This document shows positions 35,291 through 43,017 of a DNA stretch of 50,313 nt, in pieces. The DNA lies in NCBI GenBank assembly GCA_021781215.1, contig JAJXXC010000010.1:1-50313 (forward strand), in the 5' to 3' direction. The notes beneath the pieces are model-generated. The model saw nothing but the letters and a program-made list of their open reading frames with translations, was not told where the DNA came from and searched no databases. Source of the stretch: a bacterium. Its GTDB lineage: Bacteria; Patescibacteriota; Saccharimonadia; Saccharimonadales; DATKHC01. Within the stretch, counting starts at the first letter, position 1, and every line of letters starts with the position of its first letter. The position numbers and the translations under genes were made by a program.

Positions 35291-35635
35291 TTACGGTGTA
35301 ACAACTAAAGGTTTGGTCGTTTCACCAAGTCCATTAATACTATTTTGGACAGTAACATTCTCTTCAACGTTAACAATCTCAATAGACTGGAGTATGCCCT
35401 CGACGTTAACTTCGTTAACGCAGGTGGATTCCTTAAAGTAGCTAAATTTAGGTGATTCTTGTTTGTCGGCAACTGTCTGTATAGCTTCATCTAATGGTAG
35501 TTGCGGGCTAATTCTATCACTTAATATTAAATCTAGTAGTTTAAGCCTAGGATTGTGATGTATAGATTTACGTAATAAATGACCACCCAATTCAGTTACA
35601 AGAGGGCAACGTAGACCTGTAAGTTTCATCTCCAT
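35291..35635 (-). CDS. Second half of an overlapping or frameshifted gene pair
   Basis: This 114-residue frame lies in the +1 frame relative to the 35592-35783 gene and overlaps it by 44 bases. It starts with MEMKLTGLRCPLVTELGGHL and has helical RKSIHHNPRLKLLDLILSDR; the tail is Val/Asn-rich. Its own ATG has no convincing ribosome site. It is probably the continuation of the upstream gene, reached by translational coupling or a +1 frameshift near CCC-AGG-TTT. Function unknown. Confidence 0.5.
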   Translation of the reverse strand: MEMKLTGLRCPLVTELGGHLLRKSIHHNPRLKLLDLILSDRISPQLPLDEAIQTVADKQESPKFSYFKESTCVNEVNVEGILQSIEIVNVEENVTVQNSINGLGETTKPLVVTP

Positions 35636-35783
35636 AGCTAAACCTGGGGCTAATACTTACATTTGTATCATCTCTGACTCGACCTGAACAGGTTATGCCT
35701 AGCTCCGACGCGATTCTGTCTCGAATGCTAAAACTAATATCTTTATTACTTACACAATCATTACAATTTGATCTTTCGCCCAT
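35592..35783 (-). CDS. First half of an overlapping gene pair, Cys-containing
   Basis: This 63-residue frame has a strong GGAGG ribosome site seven bases before the ATG, the best in this region. The sequence MGERSNCNDCVSNKDIS has a CxxC pair, with another Cys in GITCSGRV; together with the Cys in GLRCPL of the second frame this could form a zinc-ribbon-like set in a fused product of about 160 residues. After residue 48 the frame loses its character, which fits a frameshift. Confidence 0.5.
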   Translation of the reverse strand: MGERSNCNDCVSNKDISFSIRDRIASELGITCSGRVRDDTNVSISPRFSYGDETYRSTLPSCN

Positions 35784-35875
35784 ACAATACCTCCGATTAA
35801 TTAGTTTAGTTATACATCTATTTTATTACCTGGACAAGCACTCCACTAATTCATTTTCATCAGATAATAGTTAAA

Positions 35876-36334
35876 TTACTCTTCGTATCCAACAACATCA
35901 TCGCTAAAAGTTTGATCGTAAAATGAGACTGTTTCAGGTGCAGTAACTTCTTTCAAGAACGACTCCCCTAATTCTGTTATCCCTAATGTACTATCTATCA
36001 ATCCGTTTGAATTGAGGTGGGCTATAGTTTCAATTATTTCTTGGTGGAGATGAGTAGTACTTTTGCTTTGGAAGGAACCACCAATTACGTGTCTATTCTC
36101 ATCCATCCAATCCCAGAGCTTATATCGAACTACGTCTTCAAGTGTCTTCTCAAGAATTGCAAGACCCCAGGTTCCTACCCCGCCCTCTATATGACTATTA
36201 ATTGTATCGATGGTGGCTAAGATGTAGCCTTTTCTCCCTGTATTTGGAAGGAGTTTTATACTGCCAACTGTCTGAACAAGCTCTATATGTTCCCGGGCAT
36301 CTTCTTCAAAATATTGAAAATGTTTCTGTTCCAT
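35876..36334 (-). CDS. Hypothetical protein, winged-helix-like tail
   Basis: This 152-residue soluble protein has no signal peptide or membrane helix. The C-terminal half (EIIETIAHLNSNGLIDSTLG, ITELGESFLKEV) resembles the helix-turn-strand pattern of a winged helix such as those ending LTELG..FL, but this is only suggestive. No ribosome site stands out. It sits in the run of short minus-strand genes. Confidence 0.5.
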   Translation of the reverse strand: MEQKHFQYFEEDAREHIELVQTVGSIKLLPNTGRKGYILATIDTINSHIEGGVGTWGLAILEKTLEDVVRYKLWDWMDENRHVIGGSFQSKSTTHLHQEIIETIAHLNSNGLIDSTLGITELGESFLKEVTAPETVSFYDQTFSDDVVGYEE

Positions 36335-36431
36335 AGCATAATTTTTACTGTTTTTTAATATTTATGCAACCAATAGCGGTTTAGATCTTGATAATCTTGT
36401 ATTTAGAGGGTTATTTATTCGGGAAAACTAC

Positions 36432-36947
36432 TTAGTTACTAAAGCCCATACCAGCATTTGGTTCAAAATCTTTTCTGTTGTCTGATCTTTTCGCGACAAG
36501 AAGTTTGGTAAGCAAATCGGCCCGACTACGTATATTATTAACCTCATATCTGGAGTGCTCAATGTACCGACGACGTGAATATTCGAAACCTACTGTTGAG
36601 GCAATTCCCAATCCCAAGACTGGTACTGCAGCTACTGTACCGCTTTTGATCCATTCACCAGCACCACCTACCAAGGCAATCATCAAGACAGTTGCACCAA
36701 ACATCCTTGTTCGATTAGGAATCCGATGTGCTGCTTCTTCATAGTCTTGTTCGGCTCGATCTCTTATATCTTCAATCATTTTTTCGCTAATCTGTTCTAG
36801 GGTAATTGGCGTATCATCATGTTTTGGTTCCCCGATTATTTGTCTTGGAGTTGCCGAAAAGAGGTATTTGCCATCGGCAAAATATGAGGTGTCGGTTGTG
36901 ATTGACTCTCTAGTTTCTTTTGTGATAATTGGTAACCGTTCATCCAT
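36432..36947 (-). CDS. Hypothetical two-helix membrane protein
   Basis: This 171-residue protein has a soluble N-terminal half, two adjacent hydrophobic segments (MFGATVLMIALVGGAGEWI and GTVAAVPVLGLGIASTVGF) and a basic tail, so both ends probably face the cytoplasm. No family recognised. Its start lies directly after copy B of the diverged repeat, which may supply its promoter (AATATACC close to the ATG). Confidence 0.55.
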   Translation of the reverse strand: MDERLPIITKETRESITTDTSYFADGKYLFSATPRQIIGEPKHDDTPITLEQISEKMIEDIRDRAEQDYEEAAHRIPNRTRMFGATVLMIALVGGAGEWIKSGTVAAVPVLGLGIASTVGFEYSRRRYIEHSRYEVNNIRSRADLLTKLLVAKRSDNRKDFEPNAGMGFSN

Positions 36948-36952
36948 ATATA

Positions 36953-37090
36953 GGGTATATTAACTACTTTTTGGTATCGTATGCAAGCATTATCGTTTTA
37001 TAAGTAATAACTTTTTCAGGCTCTAGAGCAACAGTCCAAACAATCTCATCAACTGATTTTGCTTCATTAAATTTCTTTATGGTTGTAGTT
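36953..37090 (-). repeat. Diverged repeat, copy B
   Basis: Aligns with copy A (32041-32180) over about 140 bases, ending at the same distance from the next start codon. This copy keeps its reading frame: the minus strand encodes KKFNEAKSVDEIVWTVALEP and a tail ending DTKK. The genes downstream of the two copies are unrelated. Confidence 0.7.
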
Positions 37091-37122
37091 AGAATTGGCT
37101 GGGGAATGGTTCTGGAATCAAA
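36964..37122 (-). pseudogene. Start-less fragment in repeat B
   Basis: A 52-codon open frame with no start codon, beginning just after the stop of the 37134 gene and an in-frame TAA. The sequence (SRTIPQPILTTTIKKFNEAK, VDEIVWTVALEPEKVITYK) looks like the C-terminal end of a protein whose front is missing. The related copy A is broken further. Family unknown. Confidence 0.5.
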
Positions 37123-37133
37123 TTATTTGATTT

Positions 37134-37547
37134 TTATAACTTATTACGACATTCTGTAGAAAGTGTTACAAGAGGTTTTACTGTCGAAAATCGTGTTGCA
37201 GGTTCATCAACAATCGAACCAAATACTAATTCCTGCATTGGTCCATAGTCAGGTTTCACTATTATTTTCAAATCATTTGGTTTTGCCCTAACAAATCTAC
37301 CTTCAACAATAACTTCACTATCCTCATATGAAGATACGGTCACAGTTGCCCCTGCAAGTTGCATAATATCACAGCCAATGTTATGTAGCTTATACTTTAA
37401 TAGATCTCTGTCCGTTTGAGTTAAGTGCATCTCCCTATTTCGTATCAAAAACGCCTTATGGGCGGCATCTAAAAGTAAACTTAGCCACATAACACCGTTC
37501 TGATCAGAAGACTCTAAATCAGGTAAAAGCTCATTACTCGTGTTCAT
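37134..37547 (-). CDS. Hypothetical protein
   Basis: This 137-residue soluble protein is helical at the front (MWLSLLLDAAHKAFLIRNRE) and strand-rich behind (GATVTVSSYEDSEVIVEGRF). No recognised family. TTGGCA and TATAAT with 16 bases between lie upstream, ending seven bases before the ATG, so a leaderless transcript is likely. The promoter sits in the gap after relE, so it is expressed independently of the toxin-antitoxin pair. Confidence 0.6.
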   Translation of the reverse strand: MNTSNELLPDLESSDQNGVMWLSLLLDAAHKAFLIRNREMHLTQTDRDLLKYKLHNIGCDIMQLAGATVTVSSYEDSEVIVEGRFVRAKPNDLKIIVKPDYGPMQELVFGSIVDEPATRFSTVKPLVTLSTECRNKL

Positions 37548-37585
37548 ATTTAATATTATATAATTATATCTGATGATGCCAATAC

Positions 37586-37609
37586 TGGCTGGCTACAAAG
37601 GGCTTGAAC
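37586..37609 (-). other. tRNA 3'-end-like vestige, possible att remnant
   Basis: The minus strand reads GTTCAAGCCCTTTGTAGCCAGCCA (given here as 24 bases in two parts: GTTCAAGCCC + TTTGTAGCCAGCCA). It matches 18 of 24 bases of the tRNA-Gln 3' end, in the same orientation, and contains a T-loop consensus and the AGCCA end. No 5' half is present. It directly follows the relE stop. Confidence 0.4.
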
Positions 37610-37854
37610 TACAAATCTTTGTAAGTCTTTTCATTTCGGAGATCAATTTTAATAATAAAGATCTTGTCATTATTTTTAGAATAAACTATCCTTATCCGAT
37701 TTTTTCTTACTCGAAATAGATTACTATGCCCTTTTAGTTTTTTAATGTCTAACCCTAGGGTGTCGTCCATTGTAACCCTAAGGATAAGTAACTTAACTAA
37801 ATTACGCTCTTGTTGGGATAGTTTTGCTAATAACTTTTTAATTTTATCAGCCAT
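37609..37854 (-). CDS. RelE/ParE-family toxin
   Basis: This 81-residue protein has the RelE fold pattern: an N-terminal helix pair (IKKLLAKLSQQERNLVKLLI), GLDIKKLKGHSNLFRVRKNR, then IRIVYSKNNDKIFIIKIDLR. RelE toxins cleave mRNA at the ribosome; ParE members poison gyrase, and the sequence does not settle which applies. It starts nine bases after the antitoxin stop, the usual antitoxin-first order. Confidence 0.88.
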   Translation of the reverse strand: MADKIKKLLAKLSQQERNLVKLLILRVTMDDTLGLDIKKLKGHSNLFRVRKNRIRIVYSKNNDKIFIIKIDLRNEKTYKDL

Positions 37855-37863
37855 AACAATATT

Positions 37864-38097
37864 TTAATCTAAGGCCTTCAATATATCATTTGCAGATATG
37901 CCACCATCAGCTAATTCAGTAAAATCTATAATGGTCGTCCATTGACCCTCATCAGCAATAGGATTTATCTGGAATATTGGTTTTGAGCGTTTGACTACAG
38001 TAAAGCTTTGACCGTTATTAATAGCATCAATATATTTTGGAAATTGATCTCTTAATTGCTTAAGACTTATAGTATTTGCTTGATCTAATGTATTCAT
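37864..38097 (-). CDS. Phd/YefM-type antitoxin
   Basis: This 77-residue antitoxin has an N-terminal DNA-binding Phd/YefM-like part (ISLKQLRDQFPKYIDAINNG, FTVVKRSKPIFQI) and a flexible acidic C-terminus (WTTIIDFTELADGGIS) expected to wrap the toxin. It probably represses its own promoter. The ATG lies six bases after the -10 box, so the message is leaderless. Confidence 0.88.
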   Translation of the reverse strand: MNTLDQANTISLKQLRDQFPKYIDAINNGQSFTVVKRSKPIFQINPIADEGQWTTIIDFTELADGGISANDILKALD

Positions 38098-38103
38098 ACT
38101 TAA

Positions 38104-38132
38104 AGTTTAACTAAAGATGAACTTTATGTCAA
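38104..38132 (-). promoter_or_regulatory. Promoter of the toxin-antitoxin pair
   Basis: Minus-strand TTGACA, 17 bases, TAAACT, with the antitoxin ATG six bases further. An inverted repeat AAAGTT-N12-AACTTT overlaps the spacer and -10, a likely operator for autorepression. Confidence 0.65.
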
Positions 38133-38164
38133 TAGCTTTAATGGCTGAGCACGTTGGTCTAGAA

Positions 38165-38707
38165 TTATTTTGCTTTGCCACCTGATTTGATCTCGATTCT
38201 CGGACCATTATGAGTACCTCTTGGTGTTTGTTCAGTTTTTGGGATATAAGTGTCTATGTCAGTAATCCATATTCTTGCTACGTCATGCCATCTCATTATC
38301 TGTCCGAATTTTTTATGCCCTAAATCTTTCCTAATGGCTAGAATTAAATCACCAAAGTACTCCATGCTATTAATATTCCAGCTTGTGTCACCAGCATCTG
38401 CTTGGCTCTGATCATATTTGTACAAGTGTTGCATGTAATCTCCGGTGCATTTTACTACTTCATTAGAGGCAAAAGTTAGGATTTTCGGAAAATAGTTTTT
38501 TAATGTTTCTACGATATTTTCATTATCTAACTTGTTTGATCCACTATATGTGTCATATAAGAACTTTACATAACCTGAATAAAGAGCTTGTTTTTTGTTT
38601 TTAAGATCCGCTCGTAAGCCTGCGTTTTTAGTATATGACTGTGTAAGGAGTATACTTAATAACCCTGACAACCCTGTTAGCAAAACTATCCAAATTGAAG
38701 TGTTCAT
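38165..38707 (-). CDS. Membrane-anchored hypothetical protein
   Basis: This 180-residue protein has one N-terminal membrane helix (SIWIVLLTGLSGLLSILLTQ) and a cytoplasmic helical domain (KNKKQALYSGYVKFLYDTYS, YFGDLILAIRKDLGHKKFGQ). The layout resembles DUF4760-like single-span proteins often found in defence or phage-related settings, but I cannot assign it. An AGGAGA ribosome site is present. It follows the 38720-39277 gene by 12 bases, so the two form a pair. Confidence 0.65.
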   Translation of the reverse strand: MNTSIWIVLLTGLSGLLSILLTQSYTKNAGLRADLKNKKQALYSGYVKFLYDTYSGSNKLDNENIVETLKNYFPKILTFASNEVVKCTGDYMQHLYKYDQSQADAGDTSWNINSMEYFGDLILAIRKDLGHKKFGQIMRWHDVARIWITDIDTYIPKTEQTPRGTHNGPRIEIKSGGKAK

Positions 38708-38719
38708 ACTATACGTCTC

Positions 38720-39277
38720 CTATGTAAACAATCTTTTAATTATTTCGGGCAACGCTGCGCCTGCGATTGCTGCGAAAGTAGGGTTTGTAGTAATTGATCT
38801 AAGCTCGTTTAAAATCTTATTTTTTTCTGGTCCATCTTGCAAAGCTTCTTCGGCTTGGCTTATTATTGCCAACATTAGCTCCCCAACTTGAATATTGTTT
38901 GCGGGGCTATTATCACCGAAGGTAACCGGTCCATTAAATGTTGTTGTTCCAAACTTCGAACTTAGGGTTGCTTTTGCTTCTTCTTTTTTCTGAATAATGA
39001 GTCTGGATTGTGCTTGAGTATCATCGGGATTACGGTTTTGAAGCTCTTTGAGTAACTCTTGGACCTTTGATATAGCTTCAACATGTATTTGCTGCCCATG
39101 CTTATCGGACATTATCATTTGCCCAAACCAGAGTGCATTGTGTAGAACTTGGCTTGTAGCTTCGCCAAATGGTGCTACAGCCGCTTTAACGTCGTTCTCC
39201 CACATGGCTACTGAAGGTGAATCATATTTTTGATTCTTTAGCTTTTCACCTTTATCAATAAGTTCTTGTAAATTCAT
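38720..39277 (-). CDS. Hypothetical protein with FxGPVxFGDN linker
   Basis: This soluble protein of about 185 residues has an N-terminal helical domain (LQELIDKGEKLKNQKYDSPS, WENDVKAAVAPFGEATSQVL) and a short Gly-rich strand segment (TTFNGPVTFGDNSPANNI). A C-terminal helical domain ends in ITTNPTFAAIAGAALPEIIK. The strand-plus-helix tail reminds me of linker domains in antiviral proteins, but this is weak memory. I start at 39277 because a TATAAT box ends six bases before that ATG and lies inside the longer ORF. Confidence 0.6.
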   Translation of the reverse strand: MNLQELIDKGEKLKNQKYDSPSVAMWENDVKAAVAPFGEATSQVLHNALWFGQMIMSDKHGQQIHVEAISKVQELLKELQNRNPDDTQAQSRLIIQKKEEAKATLSSKFGTTTFNGPVTFGDNSPANNIQVGELMLAIISQAEEALQDGPEKNKILNELRSITTNPTFAAIAGAALPEIIKRLFT

Positions 39278-39319
39278 ATAATTATTATAGAACATTACGG
39301 TCACCTTTGGTGATCATCT

Positions 39320-39393
39320 TGGCTGGGAAGAAGGGACTCGAACCCCTGCTGCCGGGACCAAAACCCGGTGTCCTACCACTAGACGACTTCCCA
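39320..39393 (-). tRNA. tRNA-Gln (UUG)
   Basis: A full cloverleaf is readable on the minus strand: acceptor TGGGAAG/CTTCCCA, D arm with TAGTGGTAGGA, anticodon stem CCGGG/CCCGG with loop TTTTGGT (anticodon TTG), T arm AGGGGTTCGAGTCCCT, discriminator G and an encoded CCA. It decodes CAA, probably also CAG by wobble. Its 3' end faces the accessory region. Confidence 0.97.
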
Positions 39394-39503
39394 ATAACTT
39401 AGGTAATTATACAAAACTTCTACCCCTTTAGTCCAGTACACCTTAAATGTATGTATTCCAGCACAAGCATTACCTGTTGCATTTTATATAATTAGACTAC
39501 ATA

Positions 39504-40586
39504 ATGACACCTATGGAAGATCAAGGTAGAGATTTAACAATATCTAATAGAACAATATTTAGAATTATCATCATTCTGTTAATTACCTACTTACTACTTA
39601 AATTATTTACAAAATCATATTATATATTTGAATTAATTTTTCTATCATTCATTTTTGCAATAGCTCTTAACCCGGTTGTTAGTAAAATATCGCACAGTCT
39701 TAGAATCAAAAGTCGAGGAATAGCCACAGGAATTGCTTATATTGTAGTCATTGGCATAATTAGCTACATATTAATTTTAGTTACTCCCTCACTGGCAGAG
39801 CAAACAATTAATTACGCAAAGAACTTACCGACTACAATTTCTGATCTTCAAAACCCTAACACCGGTGCTGGAAGATTTGTTAATAAGTACCATCTAAATA
39901 ACCAAGTAAATAGTATTCAGGAATATGCAAAATCTCATACTACTAATCTGCATATACCGGTTTTTTCTACCGCATCAAAGATAGGAAATGTTTTAGAAGC
40001 GATTGTAATTGTTTTAGTTTTAACCTTTATGATGCTGGTTGAGGGACCAAAATGGTTGAATTCATACATGAAGATTAGCTTTGGAAAAAGAGATTGGCAT
40101 GCACGCTTAGCTAAAAAAATGAATCGAATAGTATCAGGATATATTAACGGACAAATTTTATTGGCTCTAATTGGGGCAGCGTTTAGCTTTGTAACTCTTG
40201 CTATAGCCAGCTCCATCTTGAATGTTCAAATTAATACCCTTGCCTTAACGGTAATTATATTTTTTACAGGACTAATTCCACTATTTGGTCATATTATTGG
40301 CACTATAGTCGTTGTTATTGCCTGTCTTTTTGTATCATGGCCACTAGCTTTAATTATGGCAATTGCACTAACATTATATCTTCAAATCGAAAACATTACC
40401 TTTCAGCCGTATATACAAGCTAAATATAATGAGATTACACCATTATTAGTATTTATATCAGCTTTAATCGGTATTGCGGCTGGAGGCTTATTTGGAGCCT
40501 TTATTGCTATACCATTTGCTGGATGTATTAAAGTTGCGATTGAAGAATTTCTAGTTCAAAGAAAACTAATAGATACGAAGAGCTAG
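39504..40586 (+). CDS. AI-2E family transporter
   Basis: This 360-residue integral membrane protein is of the AI-2E (PF01594, formerly UPF0118/PerM) family. It has hydrophobic segments at the N-terminus (IIIILLITYLLLKLF), a large loop domain with TPSLAEQTINYAKNLP, and the conserved C-terminal stretch SGYINGQILLALIGA, FFTGLIPLFGHIIGT and NITFQPYIQAKYNEI. Members export varied small molecules or act as Na+/H+ antiporters, so the name does not prove a quorum-sensing role. The 3' end overlaps convergent cysS by four bases. A TATAAT box lies 11 bases before the ATG. Confidence 0.92.
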   Translation: MTPMEDQGRDLTISNRTIFRIIIILLITYLLLKLFTKSYYIFELIFLSFIFAIALNPVVSKISHSLRIKSRGIATGIAYIVVIGIISYILILVTPSLAEQTINYAKNLPTTISDLQNPNTGAGRFVNKYHLNNQVNSIQEYAKSHTTNLHIPVFSTASKIGNVLEAIVIVLVLTFMMLVEGPKWLNSYMKISFGKRDWHARLAKKMNRIVSGYINGQILLALIGAAFSFVTLAIASSILNVQINTLALTVIIFFTGLIPLFGHIIGTIVVVIACLFVSWPLALIMAIALTLYLQIENITFQPYIQAKYNEITPLLVFISALIGIAAGGLFGAFIAIPFAGCIKVAIEEFLVQRKLIDTKS

Positions 40587-41995
40587 ACTCGATACCAAAT
40601 CTGATCGTTTTCTGTATCATTTATGCCAATTCCAGTGGATGTCAACTGATCCCTAATAGCATCACTGTTTTTCCAATCTCTTTCATTTCTTGATGATAGT
40701 CGACTCTCTAAAAGAGTTTTTTGGTTAGTTGTTATGTCGTCGACATTAGAAAGATTAAGCCCTAATAAATTATCCAAAAATTCAAGGAAACTAATAAAAT
40801 CTGGTAACTGAACTTTGTTTATTCGGCCATTACCGATACTATTGATAAATATGCTTAGTTCAGCCAAGGCATTAGCTGAATTTAAATCATCATACATTGA
40901 TGCTTCGATTAAAGATTGGACTTTATTAAAATCTAAGGTCTTAGATTGATTATTCTCATCTACTTGGAATTTTAATGAAGCAAAGTTTATATAGGATAAC
41001 AATCTACGGCTAGAAGCTTCTAATTTCTCGAAGCTAAAATCTGTCTGATTACGATAATTACCCTGCAGTACAAGTAATCTAAAGGATAGAGGATTCTTTG
41101 TTCGTTTCAATATGTCATCAAGGGTATAGAAATTATTCAAGGATTTGCTCATTTTTTGGTTATCGACTAGTAGATGTTCATTATGAAAGAATAATTTAGC
41201 CAGGTATTGGCTGTCTTTATCGGTTGTACTTTGAGCTATTTCATTCTCGTGGTGAGGAAATCTTAAATCAATGCCACCTGTGTGTATATCAAAGGGCTGT
41301 CCAAGTAGGCTAGTGCTCATAGCCGAGCATTCTATGTGCCATCCCGGTCTCCCTGGATAATTATTACCGTCTATTGGAAAATCCCAATAAGGTTCGCCTG
41401 TTTTCACGAATTTCCATAGAGCAAAATCATGAATTGTTTGTTTATCATATTCATCATTATTGATTCTAGACCTAGAAGAATCTGCAGATGAAAAATCTAG
41501 ATGAGATAATCTACCATATTGTTTCCCACTTTTTCTATATTTATCAATCGAGAAATATATTCCATCATCAGATATGTATGCGAAATCACTATCAAGTAAT
41601 TTATTAATCAGAGCTTGCATTAAGTCAATCGATTCAGTGGCTTTTATAAAAGTATAATTAGCAGTATCAATATTAAGTGATGCGATGTCATCCTTGAATT
41701 TAGCTTCGAAATCACCAGTTAATTTTAATAATGCATCCATGGGGCTTAAATCAGGATATAATTCATGGCTTCGTTTTATAGTTTTATCGTCTACATCCGT
41801 GATATTAATAACGTGTTTTACCCGAGAGTTAGTTCTAATTACTCGTGCTAGAGTATCAGCATATATAAATGAGCTTAGATTTCCAATATGGACATTGCTA
41901 TACACTGTTGGGCCACAAGTATAAATACCAACCCGATTGTCATTAACACAGGTAAATTGTTCTGTTTTATTAGTTAGGCTATTAAATATATTCAT
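40583..41995 (-). CDS. cysS: Cysteine--tRNA ligase
   Basis: This enzyme charges tRNA-Cys with cysteine in the cytoplasm. It is a class I synthetase with HIGH motif as HIGN in TVYSNVHIGNLSSF and KMSKS in NQKMSKSLNNF. The zinc ligands remain: Cys in IYTCGPTVY, Cys in WHIECSAMS, and His/Glu in FPHHENEIAQ. The length of 470 is usual. The start shares one base with the upstream phosphoesterase stop (TAATG), so it belongs to the recR-phosphoesterase-cysS run. Confidence 0.97.
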   Translation of the reverse strand: MNIFNSLTNKTEQFTCVNDNRVGIYTCGPTVYSNVHIGNLSSFIYADTLARVIRTNSRVKHVINITDVDDKTIKRSHELYPDLSPMDALLKLTGDFEAKFKDDIASLNIDTANYTFIKATESIDLMQALINKLLDSDFAYISDDGIYFSIDKYRKSGKQYGRLSHLDFSSADSSRSRINNDEYDKQTIHDFALWKFVKTGEPYWDFPIDGNNYPGRPGWHIECSAMSTSLLGQPFDIHTGGIDLRFPHHENEIAQSTTDKDSQYLAKLFFHNEHLLVDNQKMSKSLNNFYTLDDILKRTKNPLSFRLLVLQGNYRNQTDFSFEKLEASSRRLLSYINFASLKFQVDENNQSKTLDFNKVQSLIEASMYDDLNSANALAELSIFINSIGNGRINKVQLPDFISFLEFLDNLLGLNLSNVDDITTNQKTLLESRLSSRNERDWKNSDAIRDQLTSTGIGINDTENDQIWYRV

Positions 41996-43017
41996 TATTT
42001 TTTAGGTAAATTATCGAGTAATTCTTCTGTATATTTTATACACTCTGATTTAATTTTATCTAATGATTTTTTTTGATCTGCTCCAATTTTAAAGCCACTC
42101 GCGTATATGTGCCCCCCACCATTGAAATGCTCAGCCAGCATCTTGGCTATGGGAGCGCTTGTATTACAACGTATTTTGGCTGTAATATGACCATCTTGAT
42201 AGTCTTTAAAGGCTATGGCTATCATAGTACCCTCAGCAGAGCGCATCTCATCCATGACCAGCATGGGTGGGTTATAGGCATTCGAATATTGCTTAATTTC
42301 TTCCCAGGGTATGGTTATAACGGCGATTGAATTATTCCTATAAAACTCGATTCGTTGCAATAGCCTGCCCTTATAACTAATGAGTTCAGGACTTTTCCTA
42401 CTTAAATTGCGTCTAGCTTCATCTAAGAAAGTTAAATCAACGTCTAGGTCAACCAACTCAGCAATCACCCGGATTGTAGCTGAGGTTGTGCTTTCAGCCA
42501 CTAAACCCAAAGTATCTGACATAATGGCCACCGCTAAGGCTCGAGCAGCATCAATATTTAGCTGATACTTAAGTTTTTTTGACATATTATAGATTAACTC
42601 ACCGGTAGCTGATATGTCCTCAATAATTTGAAGGGTTGCAAAGTCAATTAAATTTTCATTTTCGATTTGATGATGGTCGATAACAATTAATGGTTTTTTC
42701 TTTAAATAATTTATGTCACCATTTTTAACGCTATTATCGAGTAGTGTAATGCTACTACAGTCAACAACAATAGACATATCAAAGCTTTTTGGTAAGTCAC
42801 GGCTGACTTTATCCCAGCCACTTAGGTACTTGAGATAACTCGGTATATCTACGCGGCAATACAAATAAGTTTCCTTACCCATGTCGCCTAAAATCTGTTC
42901 GAGCGCCAAAGCACTGCCTAAGCTATCACCATCTGGATTATCCGCTTGAATAATCAAAATTTTATTAGCACTGTCAATTAATTTTTCAAATTGTCTCAAT
43001 TTGTCATCTAATTTCAT
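41995..43017 (-). CDS. DHH/DHHA1 phosphoesterase, NrnA-like
   Basis: This is a manganese-dependent phosphoesterase that degrades very short RNAs, pAp or cyclic dinucleotides. DHH-domain motifs are QADNPDGDSLGSAL (DxD), VVDCSS and the DHH triad in IVIDHHQIE, then the SDT motif in AIMSDTLGL. The DHHA1 substrate domain ends with FNGGGHIYASGF. The length of 340 fits NrnA (about 320). It overlaps recR by four bases (ATGA) and cysS by one. Confidence 0.92.
   Translation of the reverse strand: MKLDDKLRQFEKLIDSANKILIIQADNPDGDSLGSALALEQILGDMGKETYLYCRVDIPSYLKYLSGWDKVSRDLPKSFDMSIVVDCSSITLLDNSVKNGDINYLKKKPLIVIDHHQIENENLIDFATLQIIEDISATGELIYNMSKKLKYQLNIDAARALAVAIMSDTLGLVAESTTSATIRVIAELVDLDVDLTFLDEARRNLSRKSPELISYKGRLLQRIEFYRNNSIAVITIPWEEIKQYSNAYNPPMLVMDEMRSAEGTMIAIAFKDYQDGHITAKIRCNTSAPIAKMLAEHFNGGGHIYASGFKIGADQKKSLDKIKSECIKYTEELLDNLPKK

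Noticed and set aside
32041-37122. Diversity-generating retroelement (template/variable repeat pair)
   Set aside because: The copies differ throughout and by gaps, not only at adenines, and no reverse transcriptase is in the window.
31255-39319. Alternative genetic code (UGA or UAA read as an amino acid) to explain the broken genes
   Set aside because: The interruptions use TAA, TAG and TGA together with frameshifts, and core genes in the window read normally with all three as stops.
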